This document shows positions 25,211 to 34,471 of a stretch of DNA of 64,000 nt, piece after piece. Made by a program: the position numbers and the translations under genes. Source of the DNA: JACNIZ01 sp964344765 (GTDB taxonomy: Bacteria; Planctomycetota; UBA1135). How positions within the stretch are numbered: the stretch's first letter is position 1; every line of letters starts with the position of its first letter. The notes below the pieces were generated by a model that made no database searches, was not told the DNA's origin, and was given only the letters and a program-made list of their open reading frames with translations. The DNA lies in contig CAYFOM010000001.1 in NCBI GenBank assembly GCA_964344765.1, forward strand, positions 1-64,000, read 5' to 3'.

Positions 25211-26044
25211 GTGATTGAGGAAACGGCGATCCAGTCGGCCCAGAACGCCAAATTGAAAACGGTGCGCGCGATTCGTGCAGGCCGCGAGCGCCGGTCCGTG
25301 CTGCTGGAGGGTGCCCGCGTGCTCGGCGACGCCCTAACCGCCGGTGTGAAGCCGGATTGGGTGCTTTTCGACCCACAGCTCGACGAGGACTCCGCGGCTA
25401 TCGCTATCGGCGAAGCCAAAAGTGACGCACGATCCGTTTCCGTCCGAACACTAGAGTTGGCGCGCAAGCAGCAAGTTCAATGCTTGTCGTGCCTGCCGAA
25501 GCTGATGGCCATCGACGGTGATCTGAAATCCGCTCCGCAAATCCTCGGCTGTACACCGCGTCCGCACTTGGATCCGTCGACCATGTTCGCCGACGCTGCT
25601 GCAGCCAATGGATTGATCGTGGTTTCGGCCGGCGTGCAAGATCCAGGGAATGCCGGCGCCCTCGTCCGCTGTGCCGCCGGCCTGGGTGCATACGGCATCC
25701 TGTTTCTGCAGGGCGGGGTATCGCCTTGGCACCCGCGCGCCCTGCGTGGAGCAAGTGGCACCACCTTCCGCCTACCGGTGGCTGAAGGCATCGACGTGGC
25801 GACCTTTGTTGAATTGTGTCGCACTCACAACGTCGAGCTGTGGGCGACCTCGGCCGAAGGCGATGCGGTGGGGGAGGTGCAGCGCAATTCCGCGGCTGCT
25901 TTAGTGTTGGGCGAAGAAGGCGGCGGCATGCCGCGCCGATTGCTGATGGAATGCGATCGCCAAGTCGGCATCCCGCTGCAGCGTGAAGTCGAAAGTTTGA
26001 ACGTCGCAACTGCGGCTGCCTTATTGATCCAGGCTTTGGCTTAG
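25211..26044 (+). CDS. SpoU/TrmH-family RNA 2'-O-methyltransferase
   Basis: A 277-residue SPOUT enzyme. The N-terminal ~110 residues form the RNA-binding domain (QSAQNAKLKTVRAIRAGRERRS, then VLLEGARVLGDAL). The knotted SAM-binding domain has VQDPGNAGALVRCAAGLGA (motif 1), ALVLGEEGGGMPRRLL (motif 2) and IPLQREVESLNVATAAALL (motif 3). It probably methylates a 23S rRNA or tRNA ribose; the target is not clear. The GTG start at 25211 coincides with the predicted transcription start. rarA begins 3 bases after its stop. Confidence 0.92.
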   Translation: MIEETAIQSAQNAKLKTVRAIRAGRERRSVLLEGARVLGDALTAGVKPDWVLFDPQLDEDSAAIAIGEAKSDARSVSVRTLELARKQQVQCLSCLPKLMAIDGDLKSAPQILGCTPRPHLDPSTMFADAAAANGLIVVSAGVQDPGNAGALVRCAAGLGAYGILFLQGGVSPWHPRALRGASGTTFRLPVAEGIDVATFVELCRTHNVELWATSAEGDAVGEVQRNSAAALVLGEEGGGMPRRLLMECDRQVGIPLQREVESLNVATAAALLIQALA

Positions 26045-26047
26045 CAA

Positions 26048-27424
26048 ATGGATCGCCAACTTTTTGATGACCAGCGACCTGCCGACGACGTCGGCACAGC
26101 TGAATCGCTCGCCCACGCACCGTTGGCCGAACGCATGCGGCCGATGCGTTTGGATCAAATCATTGGCCAACAACATTTGGTTGGTGAAGGCGGACCCATT
26201 CGGCGATTGTTGGATCAGGAAGAAATCACGTCGATGATTTTTTGGGGGCCGCCCGGTACCGGAAAAACCACGCTTGCAAATTTGTTGGCGCAAAGCGTGG
26301 ACTTGGAGTACCAAACTTTTAGCGCGGTACTTTCGGGTATTAAAGAAGTTCGAGCGGCGATGGAAGAAGCCGGACGTCTTCGGCGCGCAACCGGTCGAGC
26401 AACTCTGCTTTTCGTCGATGAAATTCATCGCTTTAACAAAGCTCAACAGGATGCGTTTTTGCCTTTTGTTGAACGCGGTGACATTGTTCTGATTGGTGCA
26501 ACCACCGAAAATCCATCGTTCGAAGTCATTGGGCCCCTCCTGTCGCGATTGACAGTGCACATCTTGCAGCCGTTAGCCGAGGCCGAATTGGTTGCGTTAA
26601 TGGAGCGCGCAGTCGCCGATAAGGAGCTGGGCTTAGGAGCACGCAAGGTTGAAGTTCGCCAGGATCAGATGCAAGCCATCGCCAACTTTGCCAGCGGCGA
26701 CGCACGTCGAGCTTTGGTTGCTTTAGAGGGTGCCGTGCGCCAGTGCGATGTAGGCGAAACGCTGCCCGATTCGGCGATTGAAGCCGTTTTTGAAGGTCGG
26801 GCATTACTTTATGACAAGCACGGGGAAAGCCATTTTGATCTAATCAGTGCGCTGCATAAATCGGTGCGTTCATCCGATCCCGATGCTGCGTTGTACTGGT
26901 TTACGCGCATGCTGAAAAGTGGCGAAGATCCGAATTACCTGGCGCGACGGTTGGTCCGCATGGCTACCGAAGACATCGGCTTGGCCGATCCCAATGCGTT
27001 GCGATTAGCAATGGCTGCGCAACAGAGTTATCAGTTTTTGGGCAGCCCGGAAGGAGATTTGTCTTTGGCTCAACTGGTGGTTTATTTGGCCGTGGCGCCA
27101 AAATCCAACGCCGTCTATGCGGCATTCAAAAAGGTTAGCCAACTGATTGACAAAGGCTATGCCTGCGAGGTGCCGAAGCGATTGCGTAATGCGCCCACAC
27201 GCATGATGAAGGATCATGGCTGGTCCCAAGGTCAAAAATATGCTCACGACGAAGCCGATGCCATCACGACGATGGAATGCTTGCCCGATCCATTAGCCGG
27301 GCAAAGGTTTTACCATCCCACCGCCCATGGAGTCGAAGCGCGCATCGAGGAACGGTTGAGGTTCTTGCGCGACGAAATTGAAAAACGTCGGCGGCAGGAG
27401 CAGGCGGATGGCGAAAGCGAGTAG
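26048..27424 (+). CDS. rarA: Replication-associated recombination protein A (AAA+ ATPase)
   Basis: A 458-residue RarA/MgsA, a clamp-loader-like AAA+ protein acting at stalled forks. Walker A is FWGPPGTGKTTLANLL and Walker B LLFVDEIHRFNKAQQD. Sensor 1 is LIGATTENPSFEV. The C-terminal tetramer region includes MATEDIGLADPNALRLA and the end YHPTAHGVEARIEERL. The first ~20 residues (MDRQLFDDQRPADDVG) precede the usual HAPLAERMRP start of the core. It is 3 bases from the SpoU gene and convergent with the next gene, 4 bases apart. Confidence 0.95.
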   Translation: MDRQLFDDQRPADDVGTAESLAHAPLAERMRPMRLDQIIGQQHLVGEGGPIRRLLDQEEITSMIFWGPPGTGKTTLANLLAQSVDLEYQTFSAVLSGIKEVRAAMEEAGRLRRATGRATLLFVDEIHRFNKAQQDAFLPFVERGDIVLIGATTENPSFEVIGPLLSRLTVHILQPLAEAELVALMERAVADKELGLGARKVEVRQDQMQAIANFASGDARRALVALEGAVRQCDVGETLPDSAIEAVFEGRALLYDKHGESHFDLISALHKSVRSSDPDAALYWFTRMLKSGEDPNYLARRLVRMATEDIGLADPNALRLAMAAQQSYQFLGSPEGDLSLAQLVVYLAVAPKSNAVYAAFKKVSQLIDKGYACEVPKRLRNAPTRMMKDHGWSQGQKYAHDEADAITTMECLPDPLAGQRFYHPTAHGVEARIEERLRFLRDEIEKRRRQEQADGESE

Positions 27425-27428
27425 CGCG

Positions 27429-28871
27429 CTATTCTTCCAGCAACGCTAGCTCGGACTTCAACGATTTGCCCTCGCCGGCGCTCAACCAGGACAGCCAATC
27501 GGCTTCGAACTCTTTGAAGCTTCGGCCTAGAGCTTGGTCCAAAGTCTGTTCCCATTCAAAGGACTGAGGCCTGGTACTTGCTTCCAAAATTTTGCCGACG
27601 GCTTCTTGGTAACGAACTTGGAAGTTCATTCCGTCTTCCTCGGTAAGCAGGATGAATTCAACCAAACTAGTCGACAGGGCAATCTCCAGCGGGCTCATCT
27701 CCGAAGTAGGCGTAAACGTCAGCGTTTCGAAGTTGCTAAGGTTGCGTCGCTTCATCAGATCAGAGATCGGTATGTCGACTTGTTTGATCAACCCGGCCGG
27801 CCGCGAGATCGGACCTTCCGGCACTTCCTTTTCCACATCGTCGAGCATCAGGCGAACGTAATTGCTGAGGCCGACCGAGAACCAGTTCGGATAAATGCCC
27901 ACCTTCCAATGGTCGTGCAGTGCAGAAGTCAATACCGGATCCAACCACTTCTTTTCTTTATCGAGTCGATCTACCCCATATCCATAAAAGCAGCCGTTTT
28001 TGAACTGCAACTCTTGAGACAGATCGCCGAAGGTCACCAATTTATGCTCTTGCAAAGTCTTTAAGGTTTTTTCGTAGTCCTTTGCCGAAGACCCAACGCA
28101 AAGATGGAAGATTTCCATACCTGTGGTTTTGGAATCGCCGGTCGCTAAAAAGTTCACCATTAACAACGAACGCACCAGCGAAGCCAATCGCTCTTTCAAC
28201 AAGCTCGGCCGCTGCTTGCCACAAATATGAATGCCCGAAGTCTCAAATCCTTTGGCTTCCTGGCCGACGCTAACCCGCGCCCAATTCGGCGCCATCTTCT
28301 CTTCAATTTCCAAGTCTCGATTGCTGATCTTGATGCGCTCCACTCCCCAACTCTGCCATTGCTGATGGAGTTCCAATGCGCGCGGCGTGCGCCAAATCCC
28401 ATCCTTTCCTTGCACATGCCCCAAGCGTTCATGGATCACCGTACAGCGATGATCCAGGGCTAAGGCGGCCTCGGCCAATTTCTCCTCCTCATGTGGATAC
28501 TTCTCGATCAAGTCCGCAATCTTTCCGGCGATGCTCTCGCATGTCGCTTGATGTTTGGCAAGGCGTTTCGTTTTGGGCTTCTTTTTAGCCTTGAATAGAG
28601 TCTTTTGAGTCTTCGCTTGCAAATCGGCTAGCTCTTTATGCTCCGGCTCGAGCATTTCAAAAATCTGCATCGCTTCTTCATAGGGAACCTCCAATCCATC
28701 CTTAGCAAGGTCCTCGGCAAGTTTTTTAACCAGTCGCCGCGGACCCTTGCTGATCTTGGTCATGTCCTGGGCAACGGCCAGATCGCCCAGGCCGGCGAAA
28801 AGCAGGCACAGTAGACCGGTGATCAGGGTTTTGAAGAAATGGGGTTTGGTAGCAACAGCAGTTTGAATCAT
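27429..28871 (-). CDS. Hypothetical secreted protein, helical N-terminal half
   Basis: A 480-residue protein with a signal peptide (HFFKTLITGLLCLLFAGLGDLAVA, cleavage near residue 35). Residues ~40-160 are Lys/Glu-rich and probably helical or coiled-coil (LADLQAKTQKTLFKAKKKPKTKRLA). The C-terminal half contains a segment FKEFEADWLSWL, which recalls putative peptidase-like secreted proteins of planctomycetes, but the HExxH motif expected of such enzymes is absent. I do not recognise a function. A 6-bp inverted repeat lies immediately upstream of its ATG. Confidence 0.7.
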   Translation of the reverse strand: MIQTAVATKPHFFKTLITGLLCLLFAGLGDLAVAQDMTKISKGPRRLVKKLAEDLAKDGLEVPYEEAMQIFEMLEPEHKELADLQAKTQKTLFKAKKKPKTKRLAKHQATCESIAGKIADLIEKYPHEEEKLAEAALALDHRCTVIHERLGHVQGKDGIWRTPRALELHQQWQSWGVERIKISNRDLEIEEKMAPNWARVSVGQEAKGFETSGIHICGKQRPSLLKERLASLVRSLLMVNFLATGDSKTTGMEIFHLCVGSSAKDYEKTLKTLQEHKLVTFGDLSQELQFKNGCFYGYGVDRLDKEKKWLDPVLTSALHDHWKVGIYPNWFSVGLSNYVRLMLDDVEKEVPEGPISRPAGLIKQVDIPISDLMKRRNLSNFETLTFTPTSEMSPLEIALSTSLVEFILLTEEDGMNFQVRYQEAVGKILEASTRPQSFEWEQTLDQALGRSFKEFEADWLSWLSAGEGKSLKSELALLEE

Positions 28872-28872
28872 G

Positions 28873-28893
28873 GGAGTAACAAAAAGGTACTCC
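28873..28893. repeat. 6-bp inverted repeat at the start of the secreted protein gene
   Basis: GGAGTA, nine bases, TACTCC, located 2-22 bases upstream of the minus-strand ATG at 28871. In RNA the GGAG-containing arm would be paired, so it could mask ribosome binding or be an operator. Only 6 bp, so chance is possible. Confidence 0.35.
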
Positions 28894-28917
28894 TATAAAT
28901 TAACCCCTAGCCGCGGT

Positions 28918-29541
28918 TCAAACCAGCGCGTCTTTGCTGCGCAAACGCTTCAGGCTTTCCATCGAGCCGGACAGCAATCCAAATTCGCCGTCTACGCCGG
29001 CGCTCCGCATCGAAAACCCACAATCCGACAGCGTTTCCTGCACCTTGGCGAGTTGCTTCGCCGGCAGTCCGTAAAGGCCGAATTGCCCATCGGGGCGCAA
29101 CATCACCAAAGACGGCAATAAATCGGCAACCGAGGGCACCTTGCCGCCACACCCAAAAAACACCCTTTGATAAATGGCATCTGCGGGGCCGTCGGCTGTT
29201 TCGGTTGAGCTCTCTTTCAATGCGCGGGTGGTCACTTGCTCAATGCCGATTTGCCGTGCGCAGTGGGCAAAAAATTCGGCATCGGGGCCGGCGATCAGAA
29301 CCTTCATTGCTGCCAGGTCGGCATCGGGCATAGGCACCATGGGGACCAGCAGGCGCAAGCTCAGCAGCGAGCCGTCGGCCACGAGGGATTCGAGTTGATC
29401 GGCAAATGGTCGTAGATCGACCACCTTGCTGTCGTGTGGAATATCGGCCAAGCCGTCGTCGGCAATCAAAAAGAGATGGCCGATGGAAGTTCCATGCAGC
29501 TGTTGCGCCGCGCTCATGTCGCTCAGGATAGCGGATGTCAT
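28918..29541 (-). CDS. Hypothetical protein coupled to the DinG-like helicase
   Basis: A 207-residue cytoplasmic protein I do not recognise. It has no signal peptide or membrane segment. It reads as an alpha/beta protein (HLFLIADDGLADIPHDSKVVDL, then LLVPMVPMPDADLAAMKVLIAGPDAEF). A Cys-Gly pair occurs in VFFGCGGKVPS. Its ATG overlaps the TGA of the helicase gene (ATGA), so the two are co-translated and may work together. There is no basis for a function beyond that. Confidence 0.65.
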   Translation of the reverse strand: MTSAILSDMSAAQQLHGTSIGHLFLIADDGLADIPHDSKVVDLRPFADQLESLVADGSLLSLRLLVPMVPMPDADLAAMKVLIAGPDAEFFAHCARQIGIEQVTTRALKESSTETADGPADAIYQRVFFGCGGKVPSVADLLPSLVMLRPDGQFGLYGLPAKQLAKVQETLSDCGFSMRSAGVDGEFGLLSGSMESLKRLRSKDALV

Positions 29542-32500
29542 GCCAGTTCCGTTAGGTGGGATCGTCGCGTCGCCGAGAAATCGGCTTGCAGGCCGCGCCG
29601 TTCGATTTCCGATCCAAGCTTCATGTGGCTAAAGATGCGCTCAAAGCACTCATCCGTCGACGCCACCAAAAGGTTGGGATCTTGCCACTCTTCTAGACCG
29701 CCCGGCAATTCCTTCAAGAAGTCAGCATGACGTTTTTCCAACGCCCGCCGATCCAAAATGATCACCGCGCCGCGGTCACTTTCGTTACGCAGCAATCGAC
29801 CGCAGCCCTGACGGAACATCGCCAGTGCTTTGGGCAGGTAAATCCGATTGCGGTGGGGGCCGGAACCCATGCGCGCTTTTTGCGCATAGGAGTAATCGTC
29901 CAACGCGCCGTAGGGCAGCTTGGTCATGACCACGTATTGGCAAGTCTCGCCGGGGAAGTCGACGCCGTACCAGAAGGTGTCGAGGCCAAGCAACACGCTG
30001 TCCTTTTCATTGCGGAAGCGCGTCATGATTTCCTCTTTGCCAAAGCCCGGCATGCCTTGCCAATAGAGCGGGATGCCGCGTGCGCGGAAGGGTACAGCCA
30101 GGCGTTCGCCCATGCGTTGCAGCACCAAACGATTGGTGAATAAACTCAAAACTCGGCCACAGGTGCGCTCGGCGAGATAAACCAAGCAATCTTCGATGTA
30201 TTCCATCCACGCATCGGCTGCCGGACCGCGCCAGCCATACGGCGGTGCGTCTTCGGGCACGGTGATCAGCGCCGCCTTGGGATCGAAGGTCGGTGGTCCG
30301 GCAAATTCTTTGACCTCACGGCCGATCGAGTCGACGGTGTCTTCTTCGAGGATGTCCAAACCCAAGTAGCCTTTCATGGCTTTGAAACCATCGCGTAAAC
30401 GCGCGGTTGCGCTCAACAACACCGCGTTGCGCAGGGATGGGTAGTAAGTTTCACCCAACCACTTTTGCGGCAGGATCCACTTCAACTCCAGCATCGGTCG
30501 GCGTCGGCCATCGAAGACTACGTGGTAGTGGAATTGGTCGGAAAAATCACCCTGCGATGAATCGCCGCCCAACCATAACTCCAATCCTTCGCGCCAATGG
30601 CCAAGCAACTCCAACGGCCGACGCAATGCCCAGCGCAATCGCAGTGCACCGCGCAACGGCACGTCGCCTAATTCTTCGATGCAATAACGCAGGGAAGAAT
30701 CAAGTTTGTCGACCGCGCGCTTGAAGTCATGCAGCGCGGTGGCAAGGCCGTCGCCGCGACCGGTTTCGAGGTATTCGTGGAGTAGGAATGCGCGTTCTTC
30801 CGGCGTGCGGTTGGCGCCCTCTTCTTTGCGGTATTCGTTGAATACGCGTAGTTCACGCGTGCACTCATGTGCCGACGCATCGAGCATTTGACTGGCGTCG
30901 ACGGCTTCGTGGCTCTGCTCGATTAATTCTTCGCTTTTATCACCGTCGGCGAGGCGGTTGATCAACCGATGTAAGCGCTCCAGCGGCGAGCGATCGCGTC
31001 CGCGGCCATGGAGCAACTGAGCGGCAAGATTCGAGACCTCGTCGAGTTCGATGTCGAAACTGCGCACCGACAATGTGACCTCGTGCAGGTGATCGCACTC
31101 ATCGAACACCATGTGCGAAAAATAATCCGGCCGCGACAGTACAAAAGCATGATTGGTCACCACCAAATGGGCACGTTCGGCGCGCATGCCGCGTACGCCG
31201 GCGGCGCAACGTTTGGCGGCGCGACCAATACAGCAAGTTGGGATAGCGCGTACCTGTCCGGTCATCGCACCGGCAGTTCGCAGAATGCGCGCCGGGTTGC
31301 CGAAGGGCACGCCGGGCTGCAGCGAAAAACCGTCCAAATCGGCGGAGGGATCTTCGGCGTAAAACAACGCTAAACGCATCCATGTCGCACGCGCCACGGC
31401 GCTTGCCGTTCCTGGCTCGGGCGCCGCGTCGACGATGGCGCGACCGCAGATGTAATTGGCGCGTCCTTTCATCATCGCCACCCGCGGCATCAGCTCCGGC
31501 GGCTGACCGGCGGCGTGCAGCAACTCCAACGCGCGCGGCACTTCGCGGAAGAATGCTTGCTCTTGCAGCGCCCGCGTATAGGTGCTCAACCCAACGCGCA
31601 CGTTATTGCGCGCCGCCCACATCATCATCGGTGCGAGGTATGCCAGCGTTTTGCCGGTACCAGTTGGTGCGTCGGCAATCAGGAATTCACTGGTCGCGAA
31701 AGTTTGCTCAATGGCATGAGCCAGCGCGCGTTGACCCGGGCGCTCGGCGCGAGCGTTTTTACCTTTGGCGAAATGGCGGGGGAGGTGATCGAAAAATGCT
31801 TCGAGCACCGGTTCATCAGCCGGGTCCAAACCACAATCATCCTCGCGACGACTTTCCAGCGGCTCATGCGGGGCAAAGTCGAGCTGATACTGAACCAAAA
31901 ACTCGGGTTGAATGTCGCCGAGTACGCGTTCGGCATCCAAAGGTGCGAGTTCCAGATCTTCGGTGAAGTTGCCGTCGTCGGGAAGCTGTCGATAAAGATC
32001 TTCGTCGGCGGCGGCGTAACGACTGGGGCGGTCGAGCAAGCGGCGCGCAAGTTCCAGCCATTCGGCGGCTTGCGATTCGCGTCCTTCACATGAATTTTGC
32101 AGCTCATCGAAGGCGCGTGCGAAGAGGCCGCGCAATTTGTCATTGCGATCAAAGTGGGCACGAACCAAGCCCTCGCATAGGCCACGGCTTTCAGTGGCTC
32201 TCCAGTGACGCGGAACTTCGCGGCCGACGTAGCGGGCAAACAATGCCTCGGTGCCGCGTTCGCCGCGACGCGGGTGGACCAACGCAGCAAATGCGCCGAG
32301 ATCCAGCGCGACCGGTTCGACTGCGACCGGGCAATGACGTCGGAAGCGAGCGAGGAATTCGCTTTGTCCTTCGGCGAGCACCACCGGCCGCGCTTCCAGA
32401 AGTTGCAGCAACTCCGGCAGAGCTTCGGCGCTCATTGGCAACTCTTTCAGCTTGTCACCCTTCAACCCCAAATCACTGAGCTTTTTCGACAGCGGTGACC

Positions 32501-32666
32501 CCGGATTAAGATCGCGAAACGGCATCAACCAGGTCGGTTCGATGACGGCAACCGGGCCCTCGTTATCCGGAAAAGCCCACGCTTCGACGAAATAAACCCC
32601 ATCTCGCACCGGATCGGGTCCGGTCGAGTCGCAAATCACAAAAACAGGGTCGGTGGAAGCCAGCAC
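29538..32666 (-). CDS. DinG-family helicase with degenerate exonuclease-like N-terminus
   Basis: A 1042-residue XPD/DinG-type superfamily 2 helicase. Walker A is DAPTGTGKTLAYLAP near residue 335. The DEAH-box equivalent is MVFDECDHLHEV. Cysteines of a probable Fe-S cluster lie in NYICGRAIVD and IPTCCIGRAAKRCAAG. Motif VI is FRQGCGRLLRNESDRG near residue 985. Residues 1-110 run parallel to a DEDD exonuclease domain (VFVICDSTGPDP, later EGQSEFLARFRR), but the catalytic Asp-x-Glu reads Asp-Ser, so it should be inactive. The frame starts with GTG at 32666. It would unwind 5'-tailed or R-loop DNA in repair. Confidence 0.88.
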   Translation of the reverse strand: MLASTDPVFVICDSTGPDPVRDGVYFVEAWAFPDNEGPVAVIEPTWLMPFRDLNPGSPLSKKLSDLGLKGDKLKELPMSAEALPELLQLLEARPVVLAEGQSEFLARFRRHCPVAVEPVALDLGAFAALVHPRRGERGTEALFARYVGREVPRHWRATESRGLCEGLVRAHFDRNDKLRGLFARAFDELQNSCEGRESQAAEWLELARRLLDRPSRYAAADEDLYRQLPDDGNFTEDLELAPLDAERVLGDIQPEFLVQYQLDFAPHEPLESRREDDCGLDPADEPVLEAFFDHLPRHFAKGKNARAERPGQRALAHAIEQTFATSEFLIADAPTGTGKTLAYLAPMMMWAARNNVRVGLSTYTRALQEQAFFREVPRALELLHAAGQPPELMPRVAMMKGRANYICGRAIVDAAPEPGTASAVARATWMRLALFYAEDPSADLDGFSLQPGVPFGNPARILRTAGAMTGQVRAIPTCCIGRAAKRCAAGVRGMRAERAHLVVTNHAFVLSRPDYFSHMVFDECDHLHEVTLSVRSFDIELDEVSNLAAQLLHGRGRDRSPLERLHRLINRLADGDKSEELIEQSHEAVDASQMLDASAHECTRELRVFNEYRKEEGANRTPEERAFLLHEYLETGRGDGLATALHDFKRAVDKLDSSLRYCIEELGDVPLRGALRLRWALRRPLELLGHWREGLELWLGGDSSQGDFSDQFHYHVVFDGRRRPMLELKWILPQKWLGETYYPSLRNAVLLSATARLRDGFKAMKGYLGLDILEEDTVDSIGREVKEFAGPPTFDPKAALITVPEDAPPYGWRGPAADAWMEYIEDCLVYLAERTCGRVLSLFTNRLVLQRMGERLAVPFRARGIPLYWQGMPGFGKEEIMTRFRNEKDSVLLGLDTFWYGVDFPGETCQYVVMTKLPYGALDDYSYAQKARMGSGPHRNRIYLPKALAMFRQGCGRLLRNESDRGAVIILDRRALEKRHADFLKELPGGLEEWQDPNLLVASTDECFERIFSHMKLGSEIERRGLQADFSATRRSHLTELA

Positions 32667-32795
32667 AGGGGTTAAGGGGACGAGCTGGACGACGACAAAG
32701 CATCGAAGTCGGCCGCTCTGATTGTGTCAGCATAAAGCAGACGGGCTCGGCTTCAAAAGGTAACTCTGATTTGCAAAATTGCCGCAAATCCGCCC

Positions 32796-32824
32796 TTGTA
32801 GAGAGCCAGTTTTTGGCCTATGTT
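32796..32824 (+). promoter_or_regulatory. Sigma-70-type promoter of the 146-residue protein gene
   Basis: TTGTAG (32796-32801), a 17-base spacer, and TATGTT (32819-32824). Predicted +1 is about 32831, which places the in-frame ATG at 32820 upstream of the transcript and supports ATG 32844. Confidence 0.55.
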
Positions 32825-32843
32825 GAGATTCAGTCTCAATAAG

Positions 32844-33284
32844 ATGACTACGCCTCTCCTGCAGATGTCGACCGCAATGGTCACCGCCATCTTGGCGTCG
32901 AATTTCGACCCTGCGTCGTTGAGCAATCGCCTAGCCGATGCCGGTGTGCGCCTGCCCGCCGATTTCGACGACTTTTACAACCACGCAGTTCGCGCCGTTT
33001 ATCAATCCCAACCCCTTCGCCAGCGTCTATCCACGATGCTCGACCGCATGCACTACGACCGCTTGGTCGAGGTGCGCAACGAGGAGCCAGAGCTGCTGAA
33101 AACCTGGTGCCACTGCGCCAATTTCAGCCGTTGCCCCGACATCGGCGGCATTTTGTGGGCTTTCGCCCGCGATAGCCGCCCTGAGGTTCAAGAATCCTTG
33201 CAGCGACTGATCGCTCGGATTCAGGTCCGCGCCCACCAGGAGCAATACTCCCAAGAGTGGGGCGAAGAATCGGAACCCTGCTAA
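32844..33284 (+). CDS. Hypothetical protein, mostly helical
   Basis: A 146-residue protein I do not recognise. I start at ATG 32844 (MTTPLLQM) because the promoter at 32796-32824 would exclude the ATG at 32820. No signal peptide is evident. A C-x-C and a further Cys (TWCHCANFSRCPD) near residues 92-101 could bind metal. The rest is Arg- and Glu-rich helix (RLIARIQVRAHQEQYSQEW). It stands alone between the helicase gene (divergent) and leucine dehydrogenase. Confidence 0.6.
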   Translation: MTTPLLQMSTAMVTAILASNFDPASLSNRLADAGVRLPADFDDFYNHAVRAVYQSQPLRQRLSTMLDRMHYDRLVEVRNEEPELLKTWCHCANFSRCPDIGGILWAFARDSRPEVQESLQRLIARIQVRAHQEQYSQEWGEESEPC

Positions 33285-33325
33285 GAATTGCCATAATCAA
33301 AGGCCAATTTGTGGTTTAACCAATG

Positions 33326-33385
33326 GCACGGTCTGAGCGTGCGGGTTGCCCCGAGGGGAGGGCGCCGCGATAATGCACGGTCTGA
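33326..33385 (+). promoter_or_regulatory. Direct repeat and -10 box before leucine dehydrogenase
   Basis: GCACGGTCTGA occurs at 33326-33336 and 33375-33385, 49 bases apart. The second copy follows directly on a GATAAT -10 box (33369-33374) whose predicted +1 is about 33381, inside that copy. A regulator binding the repeat could loop and block transcription. Operator function is inference. Confidence 0.45.
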
Positions 33386-33418
33386 CAACTCCGCCTTCTC
33401 CCCAGAAAGCTGCTCAAC

Positions 33419-34471
33419 ATGCTTGAAATCACTGTCATCCCTGTAGAGGGTTACCAACGAGTTTGCCGCGCCGTGGACTCTGAATCGGGTCTACACGCCA
33501 TCATTGCTGTACATAACACCGTTCTGGGGCCCGCCCTGGGCGGTATGCGCATGTGGCCTTATGCCTCGGAAGAAGAAGCCCTGACCGACGTCAAGCGTTT
33601 GTCGCGGGGCATGACCTACAAGGCTTCTTGCGCGGGCTTGGATTTGGGTGGCGGTAAGTCCGTCATCATTGGCGATCCGAAGAATAAGTCCAAGGCGATG
33701 TTCGAAGCCATGGGCCAATTCGTCGAGAGCTTCCAGGGGTCGTACATCACGGCGGAAGACGTCAACACTAAGGTCGAAGACATGGCCATCGTCAATTCGG
33801 TGACCGATCACGTCGTTGGTTTGGCCGGCAAGTCGGGCAACCCGTCGCCGAAGACGGCTTGGGGTTGCTACTTGGGTTTGAAGGCTGCAGCTGAGGAGAA
33901 GTTTGGCTCTTCCGATCTGAAGGGTTTGACCGTGGCTTTGGAAGGTGCCGGCTCGGTGGGTGCGGTATACGCCGATCTGATCGCCAAAGAAGGCGGCAAG
34001 ATCATCGCTGCCGACATCAAGGATGAGTCCGCTCGTGCCGTCGCCGAAGCAACCGGCGGCACCGTGGTTGGCCCCGATGAAATTGCAGCGATCGAATGCG
34101 ATGTTTACGCACCTTGCGCTCTGGGGGGATCGGTCAACGATGAGACCATCGAAAACTTGAAAGCGCGCGTGGTTTGCGGTGCGGCCAACAACCAGCTACT
34201 TCGCCCTGAGCATGGCGATATGTTGCGCGACCGCGGCGTGCTGTACGCTCCGGATTACGTGGTCAACGCAGGCGGTTTGATCAACGTTTACCACGAGTTG
34301 GTGCCGGGCGGTTACGTGGAAGATGCAGCTATGGCGCAGATGGATTCCATTCGCCAAAACTTGCTGAAGATCTTCCAGCTCGCTCGTGAAGAAGGCATCT
34401 GCACTGCAGTGGCCGCCGATCGTTTCGGTGAGTCGCGCGTGTTGGCAGCGATGGAGGAAGCGAAGGCCTAA
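33419..34471 (+). CDS. Leucine dehydrogenase (Glu/Leu/Phe/Val dehydrogenase family)
   Basis: A 350-residue NAD-dependent amino acid dehydrogenase. It interconverts branched-chain amino acids and their 2-oxo acids with release of ammonia. The substrate domain has GGMRMWPYASEEEALTDVKR, with the catalytic Lys in TYKASCAGLDLGGGKSVIIG. The Rossmann domain begins GLTVALEGAGSVGAVYADL. Later landmarks are CGAANNQLL and APDYVVNAGGLINVYHE. Length and motifs fit leucine dehydrogenase rather than hexameric glutamate dehydrogenase. A perfect 6-bp hairpin (CTAATC/GATTAG) overlaps the stop codon, but no T-run follows it. Confidence 0.93.
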   Translation: MLEITVIPVEGYQRVCRAVDSESGLHAIIAVHNTVLGPALGGMRMWPYASEEEALTDVKRLSRGMTYKASCAGLDLGGGKSVIIGDPKNKSKAMFEAMGQFVESFQGSYITAEDVNTKVEDMAIVNSVTDHVVGLAGKSGNPSPKTAWGCYLGLKAAAEEKFGSSDLKGLTVALEGAGSVGAVYADLIAKEGGKIIAADIKDESARAVAEATGGTVVGPDEIAAIECDVYAPCALGGSVNDETIENLKARVVCGAANNQLLRPEHGDMLRDRGVLYAPDYVVNAGGLINVYHELVPGGYVEDAAMAQMDSIRQNLLKIFQLAREEGICTAVAADRFGESRVLAAMEEAKA

